A stretch of 39,071 nucleotides of DNA, from NCBI RefSeq assembly GCF_000739655.1, contig NZ_BATR01000017.1, positions 1 through 39,071 on the forward strand. Direction: 5' to 3'. Positions within the stretch are counted from its first letter, which is position 1; every line of letters starts with the position of its first letter. The position numbers and the translations under genes were made by a program. Source of the stretch: Verrucomicrobium sp. BvORR106 (GTDB lineage Bacteria > Verrucomicrobiota > Verrucomicrobiia > Verrucomicrobiales > Verrucomicrobiaceae). Of the stretch, positions 32,977 to 39,071 are shown piece by piece. The notes beneath the pieces were generated by a model, which did no database searches, was not told where the DNA came from, and worked only from the letters and a program-made list of their open reading frames with translations.

Positions 32977-33714
32977 CTACTGCTTGAGGATCAGGTCCTT
33001 GAACTGGACGATCATGGGAGGACCGGCATGAATCTGAAGAGCCAGGATGCCTTCCTTGGGAGCATTGGCGGCGTCTTCGTCCGTCACGTCCACGGTCTGC
33101 TTGCCGTTGATGAAGTGCTGGAGGTGGTTGCCCTTGGCCACGATCTTGTACTCATTCCAGTCTTCGCTCTTGATAGAGGCCTGGATCTCTTTGCTGTCAC
33201 CGACAGTGCCGGTGGCTTCCACCGCGAAGTCCTTGCTCTTGGGATCAGCGGGGTTCTTGGCCTGAGACTTGATCACCGTCTTCTGGCCGCGTTGGGCGAG
33301 GATGCCACGGCCTTTCTCTTCATAGAGGATGCCGCTGTAGGTCGTACCAGCTTCGAAGTCGGCCTGGTAACCGCTCACCACCGGACCGTACTGCCCTGGG
33401 GCCAGCTCCTTGCTGCGATACTGCACGCCGCTGTTCCCGGCGACGATGCGATATTTGAAGGTGAGCTCGAAGTCACCCACCTTGCCGTCCTTGTAGACCA
33501 GGAAGGTGTTGTGGCTCAGCGGGCTCTTCTTGGGATCCGCCTCAGAAGCCGGGGTCTGGCCGGTGATGGCCCCGTCCTTGACGGACCAGAGATCCTTGTT
33601 CCCCTCCCAGCCGGTCAGATCTTTGCCATTGAAGATGGCCTTGCCTTCCTCCGCCGAGGCAGAGTGAAGCGTGAGGGCGGCGGCAACGAGGGAGTAGAGA
33701 AATGCGCGTTTCAT
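32977..33714 (-). CDS. Secreted DUF1080 (3-keto-disaccharide hydrolase-like) protein
   Basis: 245 residues from MKRAFLYSLVAAALTLHSAS, a signal peptide; a frame to 33879 is open but its added part is not protein-like. The DUF1080 entry motif is present: GKAIFNGKDLTGWEGNKDLW, then WSVKDGAITGQ and FELTFKYRIVAGNSGVQYRS. The C-terminus ends in VQFKDLILKQ, the usual closing strand. The family is a concanavalin-like fold; some members hydrolyse 3-keto sugars in the periplasm. The ThuA/dehydrogenase family oxidises sugars, so the two could act in one route, though they are 6 kb apart. It is followed by an intrinsic terminator. Confidence 0.92.
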   Translation of the reverse strand: MKRAFLYSLVAAALTLHSASAEEGKAIFNGKDLTGWEGNKDLWSVKDGAITGQTPASEADPKKSPLSHNTFLVYKDGKVGDFELTFKYRIVAGNSGVQYRSKELAPGQYGPVVSGYQADFEAGTTYSGILYEEKGRGILAQRGQKTVIKSQAKNPADPKSKDFAVEATGTVGDSKEIQASIKSEDWNEYKIVAKGNHLQHFINGKQTVDVTDEDAANAPKEGILALQIHAGPPMIVQFKDLILKQ

Positions 33715-34040
33715 GAGTGCAGCTAAACGGAGACTTCGTCTGCTTTCCAGCATGGAGGATGGAAAAGTTTGTCCCGCTTTCGCGGGAGGCAGGAGGAGAA
33801 GGTCCTGACCCGGGACTCTGGTGCCAGCGACCTGCGCCCGCAACTGGACCTCGCTGGCATCCACTCCGGGATGCAACACTCATTTTGATCTTCCGGAGGT
33901 ATCAGTCGCTCCGCTCCTTCACTCTCCGGCTAATGGCTTTGATGCCTCCGGCATCGGATAGCCCGGACTGAGACACGATCAGATCGTCAAAATCAACGCC
34001 CCAACTTCCCGATGAGGTTCTGGGATCGGTCACGAATCAC
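33715..34040. other. Non-coding region upstream of DUF1080 gene
   Basis: No gene is supported. It holds the hairpin TCCCGC-TTTC-GCGGGA (33772-33787), a longer stem TGCCAGCG / CGCTGGCA (about 33823-33858) and repeat element D. The DUF1080 promoter should lie in its left part. Confidence 0.5.
33882..33994. repeat. Small nested inverted-repeat element D
   Basis: The centre is GATGCC-TCC-GGCATC (33941-33955), extended outward by CCGGCTAATGGCTTT against GGATAGCCCGG. The outer arms ATTTTGATC...ATCAGTC (33882-33906) and GACTGAGAC...GTCAAAAT (33966-33993) are also complementary. It has the same style as elements A to C: a mini-hairpin with a 3-base loop within a longer interrupted stem. Confidence 0.65.
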
Positions 34041-34068
34041 AAAAAAGGCGCTGACTCCTGCCAGCGCC
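34041..34068 (-). terminator. Intrinsic terminator of the Bax-inhibitor-1-like gene
   Basis: On the minus strand GGCGCTG, loop of 8, CAGCGCC, then six T. The 7 bp GC-rich stem plus T-tract lies about 40 bases after the stop at 34107, with the 33-base repeat in between. Confidence 0.9.
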
Positions 34069-34099
34069 ACTTTTGACTTTTTACTCTCAACTTTTCACT
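34067..34099. repeat. Copy 2 of the 33-base stop-codon-adjacent repeat
   Basis: Matches 3642-3674 at 32 of 33 positions. It lies between the stop codon at 34107-34109 and the terminator hairpin, overlapping the latter by two bases. Confidence 0.85.
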
Positions 34100-34106
34100 G
34101 CCCTTC

Positions 34107-34847
34107 TCAATCCTTCCGGCTAGCCAACTTCGCCAGCAACCGCAGGATCTCCACGTACAGCCAGATAAGTGTGACCAGCAGGCCAAAGGCGGCATACCAC
34201 TCCATGTACTTGGGGGCACCGTGCTCGACGCCCTGCTCGATGAAGTCAAAATCAAGGACGAGGTTCAATGCGGCGATCACTACCACAAACACACTGAAGC
34301 CGATGCCGATCAGACCGCTGCCGTGGATGTAGGGGATCTGGATGCCGAAGAAGCCCAGCACCATGGTGATGACGTACACCAAGGCAATGCCGCCAGTGGC
34401 AGCGAAGATGCCGAGCTTGAAGTTCTCTGTGGCCTTAATGAGGCGCAGGGAATACGCCGCTAGCAGCGCGAACAGAACGCCCAGGGTGAGCAATACGGCC
34501 TGCAACACAATGCCCTGAAACTGGAGGGCATACATGGCGGAGAGAGCACCGACGAAGAGCCCCTCAGCCACAGCATACAAGGAGCCAGTGAAGGCGGCCC
34601 ATTCCTTTTTGAAGACGGTGATGAGGCACAACACCAGACCGGCGATGGCGCCACCGATCATCCACGGCATGGCCGCCGAGGGGTTTGCCATGCCGAGCTT
34701 GTAGGTGTAGCAGGCGCAGGTAAAGACGATCACCATGAACAGGGCGGTCTTGTTCACCGTACCCTGCAGGGTCATGGCGGGTTGCGATGCACCGACCCGA
34801 AGCTCGGCGAAGGTGGATTCCGAAAGCGCGGGATTCGAGGTTCTCAT
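34107..34847 (-). CDS. Bax inhibitor-1/YccA family membrane protein
   Basis: 246 residues from MRTSNPALSESTFAELRVGA; an open frame to 34988 adds residues that look random. After a soluble N-terminus (about 1-35, with TLQGTVNKTALFMVIVF opening the first helix) there are seven hydrophobic helices, including AAMPWMIGGAIAGLVLCLIT, AVAEGLFVGALSAMYALQF and FGLLVTLIWLYVEILRLLAK. The phrases GTVNKTA, EGLFVGALS and LDFDFIEQGVE are hallmarks of the YbhL/YccA-like group of the Bax inhibitor-1 family. Members are inner-membrane proteins, some of them pH-sensitive calcium channels; the role here is not known. It follows the flavin reductase gene by 79 bases and ends in a clear terminator. Confidence 0.92.
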   Translation of the reverse strand: MRTSNPALSESTFAELRVGASQPAMTLQGTVNKTALFMVIVFTCACYTYKLGMANPSAAMPWMIGGAIAGLVLCLITVFKKEWAAFTGSLYAVAEGLFVGALSAMYALQFQGIVLQAVLLTLGVLFALLAAYSLRLIKATENFKLGIFAATGGIALVYVITMVLGFFGIQIPYIHGSGLIGIGFSVFVVVIAALNLVLDFDFIEQGVEHGAPKYMEWYAAFGLLVTLIWLYVEILRLLAKLASRKD

Positions 34848-34926
34848 GGCTCGTAGAAGGGTTGGGGGGATGAAACGATGGCCAGCCCTGTCGGAACGAA
34901 GGGGCTGTTTCTCCAGAGATTGTACT

Positions 34927-35562
34927 TTAAGGGGCCGGACGACGCATGACAAACAACGATTCGGGCAAAACACGACTATAGGACGCACCGCCCAAGCGCG
35001 AAACGTAGTCCACCGCGGCCGGCTGGATCTCAGAGGGATCCGAGGTCATCAGCCCCTGGGCGACGTGGAACATGACCACCTCACCGATGATGTAGTTTGC
35101 GGCATCCGGTCCGCTGCCGTGATGCACCACCGTGTGCAGCTTGCACTCCATGGCGAATGGAGCCTCCAGCACGCGGGGTGGCTTGACCCTGAGCGAGGGC
35201 ACCGCTGTGAAGCCGCTGTCCGGCCACTCGCTCACCCCGTAGGGCACCGGACGAGAAGTAGCCACCATCCCCTGCGTCATCGCCCCAGAGACCGTGTGGA
35301 TGACGTACTCTCCCGTCGCGTGGATGTTGCGCAGGGTGTCCTTGAAGGAGCCGTCCTCCTTGGTGCAGGGGGAAAAACAGACGCTCACCGGATTGGACCC
35401 TGCGCCCATGAAAAAGGAGAACGGAGCGAGATTGGGGACGCCATCTGCGGACAGCGTGGAGACAAAGGCGATGGGCCGCGGTGCGACGGCATGGATGAGC
35501 AGATCGTAGGGATCGAAGCCCAGATCAGGAGCCTTGGGGTCAAATGCGTGATGGGAGTTCAT
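34927..35562 (-). CDS. Flavin reductase family protein (FMN-binding split barrel)
   Basis: 211 residues. The start region FDPYDLLIHAVAPRPIAFVS, with TLSADGVPNLAPFSFFMGAG and VSVCFSPCTKEDGSFKDTLR, is the classic entry of the DIM6/NTAB flavin reductase family. It then shows NIHATGEYVIHTVSGAM and the EAPFAMECKLHTVVHHGSG strand. The family binds FMN in a split beta barrel and reduces flavin or acts as a flavoenzyme. No partner monooxygenase is near. It lies 32 bases after the GntR-type gene, so the two may be co-transcribed and share control. Confidence 0.92.
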   Translation of the reverse strand: MNSHHAFDPKAPDLGFDPYDLLIHAVAPRPIAFVSTLSADGVPNLAPFSFFMGAGSNPVSVCFSPCTKEDGSFKDTLRNIHATGEYVIHTVSGAMTQGMVATSRPVPYGVSEWPDSGFTAVPSLRVKPPRVLEAPFAMECKLHTVVHHGSGPDAANYIIGEVVMFHVAQGLMTSDPSEIQPAAVDYVSRLGGASYSRVLPESLFVMRRPAP

Positions 35563-35594
35563 GAAGAGAGGTACGAAATGGGAGAGTTCGAGGA

Positions 35595-36686
35595 CTAGAC
35601 AGTGCCGCCGGGGAGGAACTTGGGGGTGAGTCGGATGGCCCGGACGGGCTCCCGACCGTGCTCGGCCAGTCGGCGCACGGCGTTGGAGACCCGTCGGGTG
35701 AACTGGCTCAGGCTGGTGGCATAACGGGCGACCGGCGGCACGGCATGTTCAAGAAAGGCGTCATCATCACGGGAGATCACGGCCACGTCTTCCGGGATCC
35801 GTTTGCCCTTCTGCAGGAGGTGCATCATGACCGTGACGACATGCAGCCCCCGCGCCACAATAAAGGCGGTGGGCGGATGCGAAGCGCTCATGGCCTTGTC
35901 GATGAGCTTGCAGAGATGCGGAGCGGTGCCGTCATGCCGGATCACCGTGGGCACAGTGGCAGGTTCCGCAGCCATGGCCTCCAGAAACCCCTTTTCACTG
36001 TCGGCATCGCCGCCGAAGGCCCCCCGGGGCAGGACGAGCGCGATGCTGCGATGTCCTTTGCGCCGGAGCAGGCCACCGGCATGCCGACAGGTGGCGCGGA
36101 AGTCCGAGTCAATGGAAGGCAGCGCGATCTCAGGCGAGCTGGATCCCACCACCAGACAAGGCAGCTTACGCCTCACAAACCACTGCTGGATGGGGTCCTT
36201 TGAGCCAAAGATGACCCAGGCCGCCGCCGGCACCCGGTTCACCAGCGCGTCCAAGGAGCGGTCAGGATGCTCCGTGTAACTGGCCGGGCTGATGTGCAGC
36301 TCAAAGCTGAACCCCGCACGGTTAAGACTCGCCCGCAAATCATCCACCAGGCACATCGAGGTGGGGGCCATCTCCAGCAAGGGGCGGGAGGAAATGGCGG
36401 CAATGAGGCGGGAAGGCTCCGCCTCTGTCGCAGCCTGCACCCCGGCGCAGATGCGACGACGCTGCCGGGCCGATGCCGCGACCCAGCCATCCGCTTCCAG
36501 CACCTCCAGCGCGGCCCGCAACGTGGGGCGACTGACTTGAAGCTGGGCGCACAGATCCCGCTCTCCTGGCAGGAACCCCTGCCAGTGCCCGGAACGCACA
36601 CCCTCCTTCAGACTGTGCACGGTCTGGGCCGTGAGCGAGTATCGCTGAGGCAGGGCGGGCTGCGAGGAGAGGTCTGGGGGCGACAT
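35595..36686 (-). CDS. GntR-type winged-helix regulator with LacI-like sugar-binding domain
   Basis: 363 residues. The N-terminal winged helix (about 15-75) has LPGERDLCAQLQVSRPTLRA and LEVLEADGWVAASARQRRR, the GntR pattern. Residues about 90-360 form a periplasmic-binding-protein-like sensor of the LacI/GalR sort (VNRVPAAAWVIFGSKDP, LPCLVVGSSSPEIALPSIDS, HRSIALVLPRGAFGG, EDVAVISRDDDAFLEHAVPP). This domain pairing is common in Verrucomicrobia and senses sugars. It is divergent from the SDR/amidohydrolase/SDR operon, with a palindrome 5 bases upstream of its own start, so it probably represses both itself and the operon until a ligand binds. Confidence 0.9.
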   Translation of the reverse strand: MSPPDLSSQPALPQRYSLTAQTVHSLKEGVRSGHWQGFLPGERDLCAQLQVSRPTLRAALEVLEADGWVAASARQRRRICAGVQAATEAEPSRLIAAISSRPLLEMAPTSMCLVDDLRASLNRAGFSFELHISPASYTEHPDRSLDALVNRVPAAAWVIFGSKDPIQQWFVRRKLPCLVVGSSSPEIALPSIDSDFRATCRHAGGLLRRKGHRSIALVLPRGAFGGDADSEKGFLEAMAAEPATVPTVIRHDGTAPHLCKLIDKAMSASHPPTAFIVARGLHVVTVMMHLLQKGKRIPEDVAVISRDDDAFLEHAVPPVARYATSLSQFTRRVSNAVRRLAEHGREPVRAIRLTPKFLPGGTV

Positions 36687-36691
36687 CTGGT

Positions 36692-36712
36692 CTGGTCAGG
36701 GGAAGTGACCAG
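36692..36712. promoter_or_regulatory. Candidate operator for the GntR-type regulator
   Basis: CTGGTCA-GGGGAAG-TGACCAG is a perfect inverted repeat of 7-base half-sites with a 7-base spacer, in the 130-base region between the divergent GntR and SDR starts. It begins 5 bases from the regulator's start codon, a good place for autorepression. Confidence 0.65.
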
Positions 36713-36816
36713 GAGCCTACGCTTGTTCGCCCTGTGCCTGCAAGCCAAAATCCCCAACCTACCTGACTGCCCCCCTTCGGGCTTCACCCCTTCCCCCACA
36801 CAACCACCGGAGAATC

Positions 36817-37599
36817 ATGCACGCCCCGTTGTTTCAGCTCCACCAGCGAGACATCTGGGTGTTTGGCGGCGCAGGCTATCTGGGCCGGCCTGTGGTGACG
36901 CAACTCCTCGCCATGGGAGCCCGGGTGCTCTGCGTGGACATGGAGGACCGGGCTACTCATGCCGTGGCGGAATCTGGCTGGAACGACCAAGTCACCCCGG
37001 CCTCTCTGAATGTGAACGAGGTGGACGAGGCAACGCAGTTCGTGGAGTCACAACTGGTCACCCGGGGCACACCTCACGGCCTGGTGGTGATGACCTTTCA
37101 ATCCACTGCCAGGCGGCTGGACGAATTAAGCGCAGCAGAGTTTGATGCCGCCAATCACGGCAATCTCACCGCCACCTTCAGCCTGGCCCGACCGGTCGCG
37201 GCCGCTATGGCCCGCCAGGGACGCGGCAGCATGGTCCTCTTCTCCAGCATGTACGGCTCCGTGTCGCCGGATCCGAGGGTGTATAAGGAACCCATGACGC
37301 CCAACCCGATCGAGTACGGAGTGGGCAAGGCCGGGGTGCAGCAGATGGCGCGCTACTTTGGCGTGCATCACGGTCCCCACGGCGTGCGCTGCAACTCCAT
37401 CTCGCCCGGGCCTTTTCCCAATCCCAAGGTGCAGGTGGATCACCCGGACTTTGTCAGCCGACTTTCCTCCAGGGTCCCGATGGGCCGCGTGGGTCACGCC
37501 AGCGAGATCGCCGGTGCCGTGGTCTTCCTGCTCAGCGATGCCTCCAGCTTCATCACCGGTCAGAACCTCGCCGTGGACGGCGGCTGGACCGCTTGGTGA
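36817..37599 (+). CDS. Short-chain dehydrogenase/reductase (SDR)
   Basis: 260 residues. The Rossmann start is VFGGAGYLGRPVVTQLLAMG, a GxxGxLG form, with VDMED marking the end of beta-2, where the acidic residue favours NAD. The catalytic Ser lies in MVLFSSMYGSV and the Tyr-x-x-x-Lys in IEYGVGKAGVQQMARYFGV. The C-terminus has RCNSISPGPFPNPKVQVDHP and the closing SSFITGQNLAVDGGWTAW. Substrate is unknown; position suggests a sugar or sugar acid. A GGAG six bases before the ATG is one of the few Shine-Dalgarno sequences in the window. First gene of the operon. Confidence 0.92.
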   Translation: MHAPLFQLHQRDIWVFGGAGYLGRPVVTQLLAMGARVLCVDMEDRATHAVAESGWNDQVTPASLNVNEVDEATQFVESQLVTRGTPHGLVVMTFQSTARRLDELSAAEFDAANHGNLTATFSLARPVAAAMARQGRGSMVLFSSMYGSVSPDPRVYKEPMTPNPIEYGVGKAGVQQMARYFGVHHGPHGVRCNSISPGPFPNPKVQVDHPDFVSRLSSRVPMGRVGHASEIAGAVVFLLSDASSFITGQNLAVDGGWTAW

Positions 37600-37628
37600 C
37601 CACCCCTTTCATCAACGCCCTCTTTCCC

Positions 37629-38603
37629 ATGCTCATCGACTGCCACAACCACGTTGGAGCGGACCTGCTCTTTTACCTGCATGGCGACTTCCCCTATGCC
37701 CAGCAGCTCGTGGCCATGATCCAGGAGGGCGGGGCCCTGGGCGTCACGCACTGGGTCGTCTTTCCTTTTGTTTCCTATGCCGCCATGGACACCACCAGGT
37801 TCCGCGCCGGCGAGGCGGGCTTCGGCTCCGGCGGCCTGGAGAAGGTGCCCTACGCCTTTGAGAACCGCCGCCTGCTGGAGGAGTGTCACAAGTTGTTTCC
37901 TGAAGAGGGACGCAAGACACTGCCATTCGTGATGGTGGACCCCCTACGCGAGACCGCCGCCCAGGCGGTCGAGCTGCATCGCCTCAGGGAACAGTATCGC
38001 TTTCACGGCATCAAGATCCAGAGCACGATCATCCAGGCCGACATCAAACGACTCGCCCATGAAGGCCAGGTCTTCCTGGAACTGGCGCGGGAGTGGGATG
38101 TCCCCTTTCTCATTCACAGCAGTGTCGCAGAGAGTGATCTCTGGGCCCAGGCGTCCGACATCCTTGATCTCGCGGAGGCGAACCCCGACGTCCGCTTTTG
38201 CCTGGCGCACTCCTGCCGCTACGACAAGGAGTGTCTGGACCGCGTGAACGCCCTGCCCAACACGTGGTTCGACTGCTCCGCGCACTGCATTCACTGCGTG
38301 GGCGCGGTGGATGATCTCCCCTACATCGCCCCGCGTTCCCGACGCTTCGACAGCGACTACTCCCGCCCAGAACGAGTGATTGCCGACATCGCGGAAGCGT
38401 ATCCCACCAAGTTTATGTGGGGCAGTGACTCCCCTTTCTACAGCTACGCCGCAGAGATCAATCATCAGGTGGTGAAGCTGATCAGCACCTACGAGAAGGA
38501 GGTGACGGCATTGAAAGCGAGCCCGCCCGAGGTAGTGACGCGCATTGCCTCCACCAACACCCTCGCGTATCTGAAGCTGCATGATGAAAGCATTCTCTCT
38601 TGA
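37629..38603 (+). CDS. Amidohydrolase-family protein (amidohydrolase_2-like)
   Basis: 324 residues from MLIDCHNHVGADLLFYLHGD. The HxH metal pair is CHNHV (H6, H8); further ligand candidates are HSS in PFLIHSSVAESDLW, the H of FCLAHSCRYDKE and the Asp in MWGSDSPFYSYAAE, so a TIM-barrel metal-dependent hydrolase is likely. An alternative TTG start at 37593 overlaps the SDR gene, but the protein fold begins at the ATG. It lies 29 bases after the SDR stop. It may hydrolyse a lactone as fuconolactonases of this family do, or decarboxylate; both are guesses from context. Confidence 0.9.
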   Translation: MLIDCHNHVGADLLFYLHGDFPYAQQLVAMIQEGGALGVTHWVVFPFVSYAAMDTTRFRAGEAGFGSGGLEKVPYAFENRRLLEECHKLFPEEGRKTLPFVMVDPLRETAAQAVELHRLREQYRFHGIKIQSTIIQADIKRLAHEGQVFLELAREWDVPFLIHSSVAESDLWAQASDILDLAEANPDVRFCLAHSCRYDKECLDRVNALPNTWFDCSAHCIHCVGAVDDLPYIAPRSRRFDSDYSRPERVIADIAEAYPTKFMWGSDSPFYSYAAEINHQVVKLISTYEKEVTALKASPPEVVTRIASTNTLAYLKLHDESILS

Positions 38604-39071
38604 GGGACGGTCCGCCCTGGTCACGGGGTCTTCGCAGGGCATCGGGTTCGCGGTCGCACAAGGCCTGGCCGAAGCCGGGGCCCGGGTGATCTATCACGGC
38701 CACCAGACACGTCCGTCCGACGTGCCGGAACCGGCGGTCTATCTGCTGGCCGACCTCACCCAGGAGACGGCGGCAGAGCAGTTGATGGCCGAGGCCGTCG
38801 CAGCCGATGCGGCGCTGGATCTACTGGTGTGCAATGCCGGCAGCTTCTTTGACCTGCCGGTTCTGGAAATGACGCGGGAGCGCTGGGACCGCACCATGGC
38901 GCTCAATCTCACCTCCACGTTCTTCCTCGCCCAGGCCTTTGCACGCCATCTGGTGACAACTGGAAGGCCGGGAAGCATCATCATCACCTCCAGCACCAAT
39001 GGGTTTCAAGGCGAGGTCAACTCCTGCGCCTATGACGCCAGCAAAGGTGCACTGCTCATGCTCATCCGCTC
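38581..39071 (+). CDS. Short-chain dehydrogenase/reductase, cut by the window end
   Basis: Partial; 163 codons are visible and the frame is open to the last base. It starts MMKAFSLEGRSALVTGSSQG with the TGxxxGIG motif (TGSSQGIG), then LLVCNAGSFFDLPV, a catalytic Ser in IIITSSTNGFQG and Tyr-x-x-x-Lys in CAYDASKGALL, so the active site is complete. The ATG overlaps the end of the amidohydrolase gene by 23 bases, so translation is probably coupled. Together the three genes form one operon. The frame has no stop in the window, so it is easily missed by a simple gene search. Confidence 0.93.
   Translation, partial: MMKAFSLEGRSALVTGSSQGIGFAVAQGLAEAGARVIYHGHQTRPSDVPEPAVYLLADLTQETAAEQLMAEAVAADAALDLLVCNAGSFFDLPVLEMTRERWDRTMALNLTSTFFLAQAFARHLVTTGRPGSIIITSSTNGFQGEVNSCAYDASKGALLMLIR

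Noticed and set aside
1-39071. tRNA or rRNA genes
   Set aside because: No cloverleaf with a GGTTCGAATCC-type T arm was found by eye, and no rRNA stretch was recognised. A tRNA search program would be decisive.

Overview
The window looks like chromosomal DNA from a member of the Verrucomicrobia, probably near Verrucomicrobiaceae. The evidence is the set of PVC-superphylum families: a DUF1501 protein paired with a PSD1/DUF1549/DUF1553 cytochrome, a ThuA plus PVC-type membrane-bound dehydrogenase fusion, and DUF1080 proteins. GC-rich codon use, almost no Shine-Dalgarno sequences and abundant intergenic repeats fit this. No phage, plasmid, insertion sequence, CRISPR array, tRNA or rRNA was recognised.

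Layout. 1-3.3 kb: a secreted FAD-dependent oxidoreductase, about 1 kb of non-coding DNA dominated by two long nested inverted repeats, then an OsmC-family protein. 3.3-7.1 kb: an AraC regulator divergent from a class-III aminotransferase, followed by accD. 7.1-11.7 kb: a two-gene minus-strand operon (PSD1 cytochrome, then DUF1501), typical of polysaccharide or sulfated-glycan degradation in this superphylum. 11.7-12.3 kb: a third, roughly 480-base nested palindrome. 12.3-16.4 kb: a catalytically complete HtrA-like protease, a paralogue that has lost its catalytic residues, and a secreted protein of unknown function. 16.5-21.2 kb: a minus-strand run miaB, membrane protein, GT9 glycosyltransferase, short NMP kinase, fmt. 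21.4-27.6 kb: a DUF3592-like protein, the 1505-residue ThuA/dehydrogenase/cytochrome fusion, and a divergent secreted protein. 27.6-28.2 kb: a ParE-type toxin-antitoxin pair. 28.4-32.9 kb: SNF2 ATPase, SWIM zinc-finger protein and SH3-like protein in one direction. 33-36.7 kb: DUF1080, Bax-inhibitor-1-like protein, flavin reductase and a GntR-type regulator. 36.8 kb to the end: an SDR, an amidohydrolase and a second SDR cut by the window edge, divergent from the GntR gene, with a clear operator candidate between them.

How the genes work together: the clearest functional units are (i) PSD1 cytochrome plus DUF1501, (ii) SNF2 plus SWIM, (iii) GntR regulator plus SDR/amidohydrolase/SDR, which reads as a small carbohydrate-catabolism operon, and (iv) the tandem HtrA pair.

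The least explained material is the repeat layer. Long intergenic inverted repeats are built from mini-hairpins with 5-8 bp stems and mostly 3-base loops. Other repeat families sit directly against stop codons. Start positions below were often moved inside longer open frames to match signal peptides or conserved N-termini. Family assignments come from recognised motifs, not database searches.
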